DNA of 64,000 nt from Aeromicrobium sp. IC_218. Its GTDB lineage: Bacteria; Actinomycetota; Actinomycetes; Propionibacteriales; Nocardioidaceae. A program made the position numbers and the translations under genes. Location: positions 124,001-188,000 of the forward strand of contig NZ_SJXM01000003.1 in assembly GCF_004336805.1 (NCBI RefSeq). The letters are read 5' to 3'. The notes under the pieces were generated by a model that made no database searches, was not told the DNA's origin, and was given only the letters and a program-made list of their open reading frames with translations. Every line of letters starts with the position of its first letter. The first letter of the stretch is position 1. This document shows positions 7,903-16,997 of the stretch, piece after piece.

Positions 7903-9647
7903 TGGCAACCACCGCAGCGTTCGACGCGGGTGATGCGCGCACCGCCGCGCGGTCGGAGTCCTTCGGCCGTCGGGCCGTGCGGATCATGACGACGACCGAT
8001 CACAAGGTGATCGGCAACATGTACATGATCACGTCGTTCGTGTTCTTCATCATCGGCGGCATCCTGGCGCTGCTGATCCGCGCGAACCTGGCTCAGCCGG
8101 GCTCGAAGCTGCTCAGCGACGAGACGTACAACCAGATGTTCACGATGCACGGCACGATCATGCTGCTGATGTTCGCGACGCCGCTGTTCTTCGGCTTCTC
8201 GAACGCGATCATGCCGCTGCAGATCGGTGCCCCGGACGTCGCGTTCCCGCGGCTCAACATGTTCAGCTACTGGCTGTACCTGTTCGGCTCCACGATCGTG
8301 GTCTCGGGCTTCTTCGTGCCCGGCGGCGCGGCCAGCTTCGGCTGGTTCGCCTACGCCCCGCTGAGCGACGGGGTCAACAGCCCCGGCGTCGGCGGCGACC
8401 TGTGGGTCATGGGCCTGTACATGTCGGGCCTGGGCACCATCCTCGGCGCGGTCAACTTCGTGACGACCATCTTCACGATGCGCGTGCCCGGCATGACGAT
8501 GTTCCGCATGCCGATCTTCACCTGGAACACCCTGGTGACGAGCCTGCTCGTGCTGATCGCCTTCCCGATCTTCGCCGCCGCGCTGCTGGCCCTGGGCGCC
8601 GACCGGATGTTGGGGGCGAACGTCTTCGACGCCGCGACCGGCGGACCGATCCTGTGGCAGCACCTGTTCTGGTTCTTCGGCCATCCCGAGGTCTACATCA
8701 TCGCGCTGCCGTTCTTCGGCATCGCGAGCGAGATCCTGCCGGTCTTCAGCCGCAAGCCGATCTTCGGCTACGTCGGCCTGGTCGGCGCGACGCTGGCCAT
8801 CGCCGCGCTCTCGGTCGCGGTGTGGGCCCACCACATGTTCGTCACCGGCGCGGTCGACCTGGCGTTCTTCTCCTTCATGACGTTCCTCATCGCGGTCCCG
8901 ACCGGCGTGAAGTTCTTCAACTGGATCGGCACGATGTGGGGCGGCTCGGTGTCCATGGACTCGCCGCTGCTGTTCACGCTCGGCTTCATGGTCACCTTCC
9001 TCCTGGGCGGTCTGACCGGCGTCATCCTGGCGTCCCCGACGCTGGACTTCGCGCTGTCCGACACGTACTTCGTCGTCGCCCACTTCCACTACGTGGTCTT
9101 CGGCACCGTCGTGTTCGCGATGTTCGCCGGCTTCTACTACTGGTGGCCGAAGTGGACCGGCCGGATGCTCGACGAGAAGCTGGCCAAGATCCACTTCTGG
9201 CTGCTGTTCATCGGCTTCCACCTGACGTTCCTGGTGCAGCACTGGCTGGGCGTCGAGGGCATGCCGCGTCGCTACGCCGACTACTCGCCGCTGGACGGCT
9301 TCACGACCCTCAACGAGATCTCGTCGGTCGGTGCCTTCCTGCTCGGCGCGTCCACGCTGCCCTTCCTGTACAACGTCTGGAAGACGCGCAACGCGCCGCT
9401 GGTCGGCCTGGACGACCCGTGGGGCTGGGGCCGCTCCCTGGAGTGGGCCACCAGCTCGCCGCCGCCGCGCCACAACTTCGTGTCGCTGCCGCGCATCCGC
9501 TCGGAGAGCCCCGCGTTCGACCTGCACCACCCGGACGTCGCGGCCCTCGAGCTCGCCCACAACCCCGGCGAGAACTCGTCGCTGGCTGACGCCCCGGACG
9601 TCGAGGGACGTTCCGAGGCCATCGACCACGGAAAGGACGGTCGCTGA
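7902..9647 (+). CDS. ctaD: Cytochrome c oxidase subunit I
   Basis: A 581-residue heme-copper oxidase core that reduces O2 to water and pumps protons. Twelve membrane helices are expected. Heme and CuB blocks are visible: [10 protein letters not shown] (low-spin heme His), [12 protein letters not shown] (CuB His and the cross-linked Tyr), [10 protein letters not shown] (two CuB His), and [10 protein letters not shown] (heme a and a3 His). The D-channel region [22 protein letters not shown] is intact. The start is ATG 7902, overlapping the ctaC TGA by one base. Confidence 0.97.
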   Translation: MATTAAFDAGDARTAARSESFGRRAVRIMTTTDHKVIGNMYMITSFVFFIIGGILALLIRANLAQPGSKLLSDETYNQMFTMHGTIMLLMFATPLFFGFSNAIMPLQIGAPDVAFPRLNMFSYWLYLFGSTIVVSGFFVPGGAASFGWFAYAPLSDGVNSPGVGGDLWVMGLYMSGLGTILGAVNFVTTIFTMRVPGMTMFRMPIFTWNTLVTSLLVLIAFPIFAAALLALGADRMLGANVFDAATGGPILWQHLFWFFGHPEVYIIALPFFGIASEILPVFSRKPIFGYVGLVGATLAIAALSVAVWAHHMFVTGAVDLAFFSFMTFLIAVPTGVKFFNWIGTMWGGSVSMDSPLLFTLGFMVTFLLGGLTGVILASPTLDFALSDTYFVVAHFHYVVFGTVVFAMFAGFYYWWPKWTGRMLDEKLAKIHFWLLFIGFHLTFLVQHWLGVEGMPRRYADYSPLDGFTTLNEISSVGAFLLGASTLPFLYNVWKTRNAPLVGLDDPWGWGRSLEWATSSPPPRHNFVSLPRIRSESPAFDLHHPDVAALELAHNPGENSSLADAPDVEGRSEAIDHGKDGR

Positions 9648-9649
9648 GC

Positions 9650-10045
9650 ATGAAGACCGAGGCTTGGATCTTTGCCAGCTGTGGCATCTTCTTCCTGCTG
9701 ATCGCCCCGATCTACTGGTTCCTCACCCAGGAGGTCACCGGCACCACGGCGCTGGTCATGACCTTCTTCCTCTGCGCGCTGGTGGTGTTCTACCTCGGCG
9801 TCGTCGCCAAGCAGATCCCCGCGCGTCCGGAGGACCGCCAGGACGGCGAGATCGCGGAGGGCGCCGGCGAGCTCGGCTTCTTCCCGCCGTTCAGCTGGTG
9901 GCCGCTGTACGCCGCGGGCGCCTTCGCGGTGTGCGTGCTGGGCGTCGTGTTCGGCTGGTGGCTGTTCATCATCGGTGTCGGCTTCGGCGCCGTCGCGGTG
10001 TGCGGCTGGGTGTTCGAGTACTACCGGGGCCTGCACGCCCACTGA
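9650..10045 (+). CDS. ctaF: Cytochrome c oxidase subunit IV (actinobacterial type)
   Basis: A 131-residue protein with four hydrophobic helices, beginning MKTEAWIFASCGIFFLLIAPIYW. It matches the actinobacterial CtaF subunit, which stabilises the aa3 oxidase in the bc1-aa3 supercomplex. The FFPPFSWWPLYAAG turn and EYYRGLHAH end are typical. It starts two bases after the ctaD stop and is followed by a terminator, so it closes the operon. Confidence 0.93.
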   Translation: MKTEAWIFASCGIFFLLIAPIYWFLTQEVTGTTALVMTFFLCALVVFYLGVVAKQIPARPEDRQDGEIAEGAGELGFFPPFSWWPLYAAGAFAVCVLGVVFGWWLFIIGVGFGAVAVCGWVFEYYRGLHAH

Positions 10046-10063
10046 GGCGCGCACGAGCCGTCC

Positions 10064-10099
10064 GAAGGTCCCTCTCCCGTCCGCGGGGGAGGGACCTTC
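10064..10099 (+). terminator. Terminator hairpin after ctaF
   Basis: A 15-bp stem (10064-10078 with 10085-10099, one G-U pair) around a short loop. It ends the ctaC-D-F operon just before the promoter of the transpeptidase. Confidence 0.8.
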
Positions 10100-10124
10100 T
10101 GCATCCCGCTCGTAGACTGTCGTG

Positions 10125-11327
10125 GTGAGTGCAGCTTCCCGCCTGGCCGCCGTCGTGGCCGTCCTGGTCCTGACGTCCGCCTGCCAGCCGTTCGGCGGTG
10201 ACGACGACCCCGAGCAGCCCGACGCCCGCGGCGGCTCGGCGACGGCCGACCGCTCCCCGGAGGGCCCGGCCGTGAGCGCCTCGGTCGACGACGGCGCCGA
10301 GCAGGTGCCGGTCGACACGGTCGTGACCGCCACGTCCGACGAGGGGACGATCGAGAGCGTCCGGCTGGCCGCCACGGTGGAGGGACAGCGCGTCGAGGTG
10401 CCGGGAACGGTCACCGACGGGCGCTGGCAGGCCGACGAGCTGCTCGAGCCGGGTGTCCGCTACCGGATGAAGGTCGAGGCCGTGGGCGACGACGGCGGAC
10501 GCACGTCCGAGAGCCGCTCCTTCACCACCCAGGCGCTCACGCTGGCCCAGCAGACGTACCCGAGCGTCGCCCCGCTCGACGGCGAGACCGTCGGGGTCGG
10601 CATGCCGGTCGTCGTCACCTTCGACCTGCCGGTGAAGGACCGGGCCGCGTTCGAGCAGCACATGACGGTCGACGTGGAGGGCAAGGACGTCCCGGGTGCC
10701 TGGCACTGGTTCAGCGACACCGAGGTGCACTACCGCCCGAAGTCCTACTGGCCGGCCCGCTCGACCGTGAAGGTCGACCTCGACGTCAACGCGGTGCCGA
10801 CCGGCAACGGGACGTTCGGCCAGGACTCGCGCACCGTCACGTTCAAGACGGGCGCGGCCGCCGTCACGCGGGTCGACGTCGCCCGGCACCGCATGACGCA
10901 CTACGTCGACGGCCGCAAGGTCCGCACGTTCAAGGTGACCACGGGTGACGACAGGCACCGCACCCGGCAGGGCACCAAGGTGATCATGGAGAAGTTCTCC
11001 ACGATCGACATGGACGCCGCGACCACGGGCGTCGACTCCGCCGACCCGGACTACTACAACATCAAGGGCGTCCGCTGGGCGATGCGCCTGACCTACTCGG
11101 GGGAGTTCATCCACGCCGCCCCGTGGTCCACGGGCTCCCAGGGACGTGCCAACGTCAGCCACGGGTGCACCGGCATGAGCCTGGCCGACAGCCGCTGGCT
11201 GTACGAGAACAGCCGCCGCGGCGACGTGGTCGTCTACACCGGCAGCCCGCGCAAGCTCGAGCCGCAGAACGGCTGGACGGACTGGAACCAGGACTGGACG
11301 ACCTGGCAGGCCGGCTCGGCGCTCTGA
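10125..11327 (+). CDS. L,D-transpeptidase lipoprotein with two Ig-like domains
   Basis: A 400-residue lipoprotein that makes 3-3 peptidoglycan cross-links. A signal peptide ends in LTSAC, followed by an acidic linker, two Ig-like domains (about 40-130 and 135-245) and a YkuD domain with the catalytic motif SHGCTGM (Cys348) and the FIHAAPW strand. The layout is that of mycobacterial LdtB-type enzymes. The start is GTG 10125, six bases after -10 TAGACT (10113-10118); the GTG at 10122 would give only three bases. Neighbour genes are respiratory, so the location says little about its role. Confidence 0.92.
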   Translation: MSAASRLAAVVAVLVLTSACQPFGGDDDPEQPDARGGSATADRSPEGPAVSASVDDGAEQVPVDTVVTATSDEGTIESVRLAATVEGQRVEVPGTVTDGRWQADELLEPGVRYRMKVEAVGDDGGRTSESRSFTTQALTLAQQTYPSVAPLDGETVGVGMPVVVTFDLPVKDRAAFEQHMTVDVEGKDVPGAWHWFSDTEVHYRPKSYWPARSTVKVDLDVNAVPTGNGTFGQDSRTVTFKTGAAAVTRVDVARHRMTHYVDGRKVRTFKVTTGDDRHRTRQGTKVIMEKFSTIDMDAATTGVDSADPDYYNIKGVRWAMRLTYSGEFIHAAPWSTGSQGRANVSHGCTGMSLADSRWLYENSRRGDVVVYTGSPRKLEPQNGWTDWNQDWTTWQAGSAL

Positions 11328-11363
11328 GGGGCTCTCAGGGCCCCGGCAGGGACGTCCGACGCG

Positions 11364-11401
11364 GAAGGGCCCCGGTCACCAGGCGGTGACCGGGGCCCTT
11401 C
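11364..11401. terminator. Bidirectional terminator hairpin
   Basis: A perfect 17-bp stem (11364-11380 with 11385-11401) and an AGGC loop between two convergent genes. A close relative of this hairpin lies at 12186-12225. Confidence 0.85.
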
Positions 11402-11414
11402 GCGTCCGAGCCGA

Positions 11415-12014
11415 TCAGCTCGCCGCGACGAGGCGGCTCTTCTCCGGCGTGAGGATCTTCTTCGACGACAGCATGTCGCCGTAGATGGTGATGTCGTCGT
11501 CGCCCTTCGGCACGAAGCGGTAGGCGGCCGCCGCCATGCGGATCTTGGGCATGTCGTCCAGGCACGACCGCTTGACGGTGGCGGTGATGGACCCGTTCTT
11601 GCCGTTGCGCGTCCGGAGCTTGGCCGTGCAGGCACGGTCGAAGTCGCGGTCCAGCACCTGAGCGCGGGACGAGCCGTCGGCGCCGTAGAGCGTGAAGGAC
11701 GCGCTGCGGCGGCCCGGCTTGTAGAACTCGACGTAGAGCGTGGAGCCTGACTTGAGTCGGGAGAACTTGGCGGTGATGGTCACGGACTTCTTCCCGTGCT
11801 TGAACCGCACGCCCTTGGCGTCGATGCCCGACTTCTTGCTCGCAGCCGCGTCCAGGCGCTCGTAGTCGTCGTCATCGGAGGACGAGAAGGAGGTGACCAG
11901 CACGTCGGCGCGCTTGTCGGTGATCGAGGTCTGCTCGGCGTGGGCGGCCGTGCCGGTGCCCAGGACGGTGATCGCGGCCAGTGCGGCGGCGGTGAGGGCG
12001 GGGATGAGGCGCAT
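11415..12014 (-). CDS. Secreted protein of unknown function
   Basis: A 199-residue protein with a clear signal peptide (MRLIPALTAAALAAITVLG, cleavage likely after AHA). The mature part starts with an acidic SSSDDDDYE stretch, then a Lys-rich beta-strand region (VTITAKFSRLKSGSTLYVEFYKPG). Two cysteines (CTAKLR and SCLDDM, about 30 residues apart) may form a disulfide. I do not recognise a family. The start is ATG 12014 with AGGAAG about 8 bases upstream. It lies downstream of qcrB on the same strand but a terminator separates them, and it has its own possible -10 (TACGAT, plus 12081-12086). Confidence 0.75.
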   Translation of the reverse strand: MRLIPALTAAALAAITVLGTGTAAHAEQTSITDKRADVLVTSFSSSDDDDYERLDAAASKKSGIDAKGVRFKHGKKSVTITAKFSRLKSGSTLYVEFYKPGRRSASFTLYGADGSSRAQVLDRDFDRACTAKLRTRNGKNGSITATVKRSCLDDMPKIRMAAAAYRFVPKGDDDITIYGDMLSSKKILTPEKSRLVAAS

Positions 12015-12185
12015 GCGGGACGTCTTCCTTCGGTTCGTGGATCGAGGGACCCGATCGGCACGCGGCCCGTCCCCCTGAGCGGATCGTAGGGGCGGCCGTC
12101 GTCGTCCCGTGGCGTTTCGCCCGGATCGGCGCGACGGCGGGACGCACGGGGGAGGGGAGGGGCCGTGACCGGCCGCCGAGGACGA

Positions 12186-12225
12186 CGAAGGGCCCCGGCC
12201 ACCGTGAGGTGACCGAGGCCCTTCG
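12186..12225 (-). terminator. Terminator hairpin after qcrB
   Basis: An 18-bp stem with two C-A mismatches (12186-12203 with 12208-12225) and a GTGA loop, 17 bases behind the qcrB stop. It ends the ctaE-qcrCAB operon. Confidence 0.75.
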
Positions 12226-12241
12226 CGTCGTCCTGCCGGAC

Positions 12242-13951
12242 TCAGTGCTGCTTCGGGACGCCCGTCTCCGAGACGCCCGCGAACTCCTGGCCGAGCTCCA
12301 CGGGGTGACCCTCGTGGCCGGCGAAGTGCTCGAGCGCGTGGTCGACGTCGTGCGTCGTCGGCTTGTCGTGCGCACCGGCGTAGTACCAGCGACGCACCTT
12401 GTCGCGACGCTTGGCCTTGCGACGGGCCTTGCCGGTCAGCTCCACGCCGTTCTCGTCCACCAGCGGCGTCTCGGTCAGCTCGGGCAGACGCGCGTGGTTG
12501 GTGAGCGCGTACTGGCGGTTGACGTCCAGCGGAGCGTGACGCTCGCTGTAGCTGCCGTCCGGCGTGCGCTCCAGGACACCGGTCTCGTAGCCGTGCAGGA
12601 CGCGCTCGGCGTCCGCACGCTGCAGGCCGATGCAGATGCGCTTGGTGATGATGTACGCCAGCACCGGGAAGACGAAGAAGCCGATCCGGAACACCCACGT
12701 GATGGCGAAGATGTCCAGGTGGAACTGCGTGGCGATGATGTCGTTGCCGCCCGCGGCCCACAGCACGCCGTACGCGGTGACGCCGGCCGCGCCGAGGGCG
12801 GTGCGGGTGGGCGCGTTGCGCGGACGGACGAGCAGGTGGTGCTCGCGGTCGTCGCCGGTGATCCAGCGCTCGACGAACGGCCAGGCCGCCAGGATCACGA
12901 ACAGGGACGTCAGGCCGCCGACGGCGGGGATGAAGACGTTCCAGCTCCACGTGTAGTTGAGGAAGCTCCACTCCCAGTTCGGCATGATGCGCACCGCGCC
13001 CTCGGCGAAGCCCATGTACCAGTCCGGCTGCGAGCCGGCGGTGACCTCGGAGGGGTTGTACGGGCCGTACACCCAGATCGGGTTGATCTGGATGATCGCG
13101 CTCATGAACGCGGTGAAGCCGAACACGATGAAGAAGAAGCCGCCGGCCTTGGCGGCGTACACCGGCAGCACGGGGTAGCCGACGACGTTCTCGTTGGTGC
13201 GGCCGGCGCCGGGCCACTGCGTGTGCTTGTGGTAGACGAGCAGCAGCATGTGGGCGGCGATGAGGCCGAGGATGAGCGCCGGGATCAGCAGGATGTGCGC
13301 CATGTACAGGCGCGGGATGATCTCGTTGCCCGGGAACTCGCCGCCGAACAGGAAGAACTCGATGTACGAGCCGACGATCGGGATCGAGCGGATCAGGCCG
13401 TCGACGAAGCGCAGGCCGGTGCCCGACAGCAGGTCGTCCGGCAGCGAGTAGCCGGCGAAGCCCTCGACCAGGCCGAGGCCCAGCAGGCCGACGCCGATGA
13501 GCCAGTTGACCTCGCGCGGCTTGCGGTACGCACCCGTGAAGAACACGCGGAGCATGTGGGCCATCATCGCGGCGATGAACAGCGCCGCCGCCCAGTGGTG
13601 GATCTGGCGGACCAGCAGGCCACCGCGGATGTCGAAGGAGATGTCGAGCGTCGAGGCGTAGGCCTGCGACATCTCGACGCCCTGCAGCGGGGCGTACGAG
13701 CCGTGGTAGTGCATCTCGGCCATGCTCGGCTGGAACCACAGCGTCAGGAACGTGCCGCTGAGCAGCAGCACGATGAAGCTGTAGAGCGCGATCTCACCGA
13801 GCAGGAACGACCAGTGGTCGGGGAAGACCTTGCGGATGAGGCCCTTGCTCAGCGAGGCGCCACCGACGCGCTCGTCGATCCACTTGACCGGGCCGGCGGC
13901 CTTCTTGGCGAAACCGGTGTCCTCGACGCGAGGAGTGTCCTCAGCGCTCAT
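12242..13951 (-). CDS. qcrB: Cytochrome bc1 complex cytochrome b subunit
   Basis: A 569-residue menaquinol oxidase subunit with bound b hemes. Heme-ligand helices include VRQIHHWAAALFIAAMMAHMLR and LIAAHMLLLVYHKH. The Qo motif is PDWYMGFAEG, the actinobacterial form of PEWY. A long cytoplasmic C-terminal tail (GKARRKAKRRDKVRR and beyond) is characteristic of actinobacterial QcrB. Last gene of the ctaE-qcrC-qcrA-qcrB operon; its ATG overlaps the qcrA stop by four bases. It transfers electrons to QcrA and QcrC. Confidence 0.97.
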   Translation of the reverse strand: MSAEDTPRVEDTGFAKKAAGPVKWIDERVGGASLSKGLIRKVFPDHWSFLLGEIALYSFIVLLLSGTFLTLWFQPSMAEMHYHGSYAPLQGVEMSQAYASTLDISFDIRGGLLVRQIHHWAAALFIAAMMAHMLRVFFTGAYRKPREVNWLIGVGLLGLGLVEGFAGYSLPDDLLSGTGLRFVDGLIRSIPIVGSYIEFFLFGGEFPGNEIIPRLYMAHILLIPALILGLIAAHMLLLVYHKHTQWPGAGRTNENVVGYPVLPVYAAKAGGFFFIVFGFTAFMSAIIQINPIWVYGPYNPSEVTAGSQPDWYMGFAEGAVRIMPNWEWSFLNYTWSWNVFIPAVGGLTSLFVILAAWPFVERWITGDDREHHLLVRPRNAPTRTALGAAGVTAYGVLWAAGGNDIIATQFHLDIFAITWVFRIGFFVFPVLAYIITKRICIGLQRADAERVLHGYETGVLERTPDGSYSERHAPLDVNRQYALTNHARLPELTETPLVDENGVELTGKARRKAKRRDKVRRWYYAGAHDKPTTHDVDHALEHFAGHEGHPVELGQEFAGVSETGVPKQH

Positions 13952-15006
13952 GCCTGATCACCCTTATCGAGCTTCTTCTGGTCGCGGTGCAGCTCGGGGT
14001 AGCTCGGGGCGACGATGTCGGGGAAGTCGCTGGTGGCGATCAGGTACCCCTCCTCGTCGACGGCGAGCGGGAGCTGCGGCAGCGGCCGGTGTGCGGGGCC
14101 GAAGATGACCTTGCCGTTGTCGGCCAGGTCGAACGTCGACTGGTGGCAGGGGCACAGCAGGTGGTGCGTCTGCTGCTCCCACAGGGAGATCGGGCAACCC
14201 ACGTGGGTGCAGATCTTGGAGTAGCACAGGATGCCGTCGACGCCCCAGTTCTCCTTGCCCTTGGCGGGCGAGATGTCCTCGGGACGCATGCGGACGACGA
14301 TCACGGCCGCCTTGCTCTTGGCCTGCAGCAGCTCGGTGCCCTCGACGACGCGCTCGCCCTCCTCGTCGACCTCGTAGAAGATCGCGGGCTCGGCGTTGAT
14401 GAGCTGGCCGACCTCGATGTCGGACGGCTTGATCGGCATGCCGGAGACGTCGTTGACGACCCGCATGCCCTTCTTCCAGACGGTCTTCCACTGGCTGTGG
14501 GGGAGCGGGCCGAGGTCACGCAGGACGACGATGGCCGGCAGGCCGAGGGCGGCCATGGCGCCGAGCATGCTGCGACGGATCAGCGGGCGGCGGCCGAAGC
14601 CGGACTCGCGGTTCGCGGCGTTGATCGACTCCATGAACGCGGCGCGGTCCTCGGTGGAGGACGCGACCGGGTGGCGCATCTCGACGGCCTCGTGGTCGTC
14701 CATGAGCTTCTTGGCCCACTGCACGGCGCCGACGCCGATGAACAGCAGCGACAGGCCTACGGTCGTGCCGAGGGCGAAGTTCAGCGCCGACCAGCCCAGG
14801 AACGTGGCGTCGATGTCGACGGCGAAGTACGCGACGCAGAAGCCCAGCGACAGCAGGATCGCGAGGATGAACAGCGTGCTGACCTGGCGCTCGGCGCGCT
14901 TGGCCTGCGCGGGGTCGACGTCCGTCGGCCGGGGCAGGTGCGCCGGCAGGCCGGGGTTGTCGATCGGCTCCTCGGCGGGAACGGGGGTGTGCACGTCGTG
15001 GCTCAT
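13948..15006 (-). CDS. qcrA: Cytochrome bc1 complex Rieske iron-sulfur subunit
   Basis: A 352-residue Rieske protein. The N-terminal third holds three membrane helices (ILAILLSLGFCVAYFAV, ALGTTVGLSLLFIGVGAVQW, SMLGAMAALGLPAIVVL), as is usual in actinobacteria. The 2Fe-2S site is CTHVGC and CPCHQS near the C-terminus. It overlaps qcrC and qcrB by four bases on either side (ATGA), so the three are translationally coupled. The start is ATG 15006. Confidence 0.96.
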   Translation of the reverse strand: MSHDVHTPVPAEEPIDNPGLPAHLPRPTDVDPAQAKRAERQVSTLFILAILLSLGFCVAYFAVDIDATFLGWSALNFALGTTVGLSLLFIGVGAVQWAKKLMDDHEAVEMRHPVASSTEDRAAFMESINAANRESGFGRRPLIRRSMLGAMAALGLPAIVVLRDLGPLPHSQWKTVWKKGMRVVNDVSGMPIKPSDIEVGQLINAEPAIFYEVDEEGERVVEGTELLQAKSKAAVIVVRMRPEDISPAKGKENWGVDGILCYSKICTHVGCPISLWEQQTHHLLCPCHQSTFDLADNGKVIFGPAHRPLPQLPLAVDEEGYLIATSDFPDIVAPSYPELHRDQKKLDKGDQA

Positions 15007-15839
15007 GCGTTCGCCTTCTTCTTGCTGCGTGCGCCGTGCGCGCCGATCCAGATCGCGAAGACGATGAGTCCTCCGATGCCGATGACCCACACGATGAGGC
15101 CGTCGACCACGGGGCCGAGGCCGCCGCCGCCGAGACCGCCGTAGTTCGGCTGGTCCTGGACCGTCTTGACGTACGCGATGATGTTGCGCTTGTCCTCGGG
15201 GGTGAGGACGTCGTCGGAGAACACCGGCATCTGCTGCGGACCGGTGACCATGGCCTCGTAGATGTGCGCGGCGGTCACGCCCTCCAGCGAGGGGGCGTAG
15301 CGACCGCTGGGGAGGGCTCCGCCGGCGCCGACCGAGTTGTGGCACGCGGTGCAGTTGGTGCGGAAGAACTCGCCGCCCTCGGCGATCTCCTCGGGCGTGG
15401 CGTTCTGCCAGTCCAGGACGTCCTCGGAGGGGATCGACGGACCGGCGCCCAGGGTCGCGACGTACGCGGCCAGCTGCGAGATCTCCTCGTCGGTGTAGAC
15501 GGGGGCCTTGCGGGGGGCCTGCGGCGCCAGCTGCGCCATCGGCATGCGGCCGGTGCCGACCTGGAAGTCGACCGCCGCGGCGCCGACGCCGACCAGCGAC
15601 GGGCCGTAGTTGTTGCCGTCCTTGGTGGTGATGCCCTCACCGTTCTCGCCGTGGCAGCTCGCGCAGCCGACGAGGAACAGCTCGCGGCCGGCCTCGACCG
15701 TCCGGGAGTCGTCCGCGGCTGCGGTGGCCGGCGAGCCGGGCTGGAACGCCGCGTACACGCCGCCCATGACCAAGAGACCCAGGACCAGGACGAGCGCCCC
15801 CGCCAGGGGGTGTCGTCGTCGGGTCGACAGTTTCCGCAC
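15003..15839 (-). CDS. qcrC: Cytochrome bc1 complex diheme cytochrome c subunit
   Basis: A 278-residue membrane-anchored cytochrome cc with two heme motifs, CASCH and CTACH. It passes electrons directly to CtaC in the supercomplex. A basic N-terminus (VRKLSTRRRHPL) is followed by one membrane helix; a second helix lies near the C-terminus (GLIVWVIGIGGLIVFAIWIGAHG). I chose GTG 15839 because AAGGA and GAGG lie 6-14 bases before it. An in-frame GTG at 15860 would add seven residues and cannot be excluded. A -10-like TAGCCT lies just upstream. Confidence 0.94.
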   Translation of the reverse strand: MRKLSTRRRHPLAGALVLVLGLLVMGGVYAAFQPGSPATAAADDSRTVEAGRELFLVGCASCHGENGEGITTKDGNNYGPSLVGVGAAAVDFQVGTGRMPMAQLAPQAPRKAPVYTDEEISQLAAYVATLGAGPSIPSEDVLDWQNATPEEIAEGGEFFRTNCTACHNSVGAGGALPSGRYAPSLEGVTAAHIYEAMVTGPQQMPVFSDDVLTPEDKRNIIAYVKTVQDQPNYGGLGGGGLGPVVDGLIVWVIGIGGLIVFAIWIGAHGARSKKKANA

Positions 15840-15913
15840 GAAGATCCTCAATTCCTTCACAGGTGCGATCAGGCTACAGCGCCAGGACCGGACGAAGCTG
15901 ACTTAGGAGACGC

Positions 15914-16552
15914 TCAGACGATGAGGTAGACGGCCGCGAACAGCGCGATCCAGACCACGTCGACGAAGTGCCAGTAGTAGGAGACGACGATCGCCGAGAT
16001 CGCCTGCTCGTGGGTGAAGCGACGGGCCAGGAACGTGCGCCCGATCACGAGGAGGAAGGCGAGCAGGCCGCCGACCACGTGGAGTCCGTGGAAGCCGGTG
16101 GCGAGGTAGAACAGGCTGCCCCAGGCCGAGCTCTGGATGGTGATGCCCTCGTGGACCAGCTCGGTGTACTCGTAGGCCTGGCCGGCGATGAAGATCGAGC
16201 CCATGATGTAGGTCAGGACGAACCACTCGCGCATGCCCCAGAGCTTGAACTGGTGCAGCTTGCCGGTGCGTCCGGGACGGCCGCGCTCGGCGGCGAAGAC
16301 GCCGAACTGGCAGGTCACCGAGGACAGCACCAGGATCGTGGTGTTCGCGGCCGCGAAGCCGACGTTGAGCTCGGCATGGCTCTCGCTCCACAGGTCGGGC
16401 ACGACGTTGCGGGTCGTGAACCAGGCCGCGAAGAGGGCCGCGAAGAACATGAGCTCGCTGGCCAGCCACACGATCGTGCCGACAGCCACCGCCGAGGGGC
16501 GGCCTTCGGTGCCGTGGAGCCGGGACGCTGGGATCGCTGAGGTAGTCGCCAC
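15914..16552 (-). CDS. ctaE: Cytochrome c oxidase subunit III
   Basis: A 212-residue aa3 oxidase subunit with five membrane helices. The N-terminal [20 protein letters not shown] with the conserved Glu, the AFE-like segment [30 protein letters not shown] and the ending [22 protein letters not shown] are family marks. The start is GTG 16552, preceded by GAGGGG; a -10-like CATAAT lies six bases upstream. First gene of ctaE-qcrCAB, reading away from a receiver-like gene only 24 bases off. Confidence 0.95.
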   Translation of the reverse strand: MATTSAIPASRLHGTEGRPSAVAVGTIVWLASELMFFAALFAAWFTTRNVVPDLWSESHAELNVGFAAANTTILVLSSVTCQFGVFAAERGRPGRTGKLHQFKLWGMREWFVLTYIMGSIFIAGQAYEYTELVHEGITIQSSAWGSLFYLATGFHGLHVVGGLLAFLLVIGRTFLARRFTHEQAISAIVVSYYWHFVDVVWIALFAAVYLIV

Positions 16553-16576
16553 CCCCTCATTATGTACGATCGCTCC
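16553..16576. promoter_or_regulatory. Back-to-back divergent leaderless promoters
   Basis: The whole 24-bp gap is promoter. On -, CATAAT (plus 16559-16564) lies six bases before the ctaE GTG. On +, TACGAT (16565-16570) lies six bases before the GTG at 16577. The two -10 boxes abut without a spacer, so both -35 regions fall inside the opposite gene and polymerase should not bind both at once. Confidence 0.6.
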
Positions 16577-16981
16577 GTGAGCGAACGCGACCCCCTGCGT
16601 GTGTTGGTCTACAGCGACGATCTCACCGTGCGCGCCCAGGTGATTTCCTCCCTCGGCCCGCGTCCGCACCCCGATCTTCCGGCCTTCGACTACGTCGAGG
16701 TGGCCACCGAGCCGGTGGTCTTCCAGCACCTCGACGAGGGCGAGATCGACCTCGTGGTGCTCGACGGCGAGGCGGCTCCGGCCGGGGGCATGGGCGTGGC
16801 GCGGCAGATGAAGGACGAGGTCTTCGACGCCCCGCCCGTCGTGCTGCTGACCGGACGTCCGCAGGACGCGTGGCTGGCGACCTGGTCACGGGCCGAGGCG
16901 GTCGTGCCGCGTCCGCTCGACCCGGTGCGCCTGGCCGAGGCGGTCGTCGAGGTGGCCCGCGGGCGCCTCGCGCGCCGCTGA
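16577..16981 (+). CDS. Stand-alone response-regulator receiver-like protein
   Basis: A 134-residue CheY-fold protein without an output domain. The acidic pair is Asp14-Asp15 (YSDD), the candidate phosphoacceptor Asp63 (VVLDGE) and the switch Thr92 (LLTG). The conserved Lys is Arg112 before Pro113 (VVPRP), a Lys-to-Arg change that may weaken phosphorylation. The start is GTG 16577, six bases after -10 TACGAT; an ATG at 16562 would lie inside the promoter. It is divergent from ctaE and co-directional with trpD 16 bases downstream. Function and partner kinase are unknown. Confidence 0.75.
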   Translation: MSERDPLRVLVYSDDLTVRAQVISSLGPRPHPDLPAFDYVEVATEPVVFQHLDEGEIDLVVLDGEAAPAGGMGVARQMKDEVFDAPPVVLLTGRPQDAWLATWSRAEAVVPRPLDPVRLAEAVVEVARGRLARR

Positions 16982-16997
16982 CGGCAGACTGTCCGCC

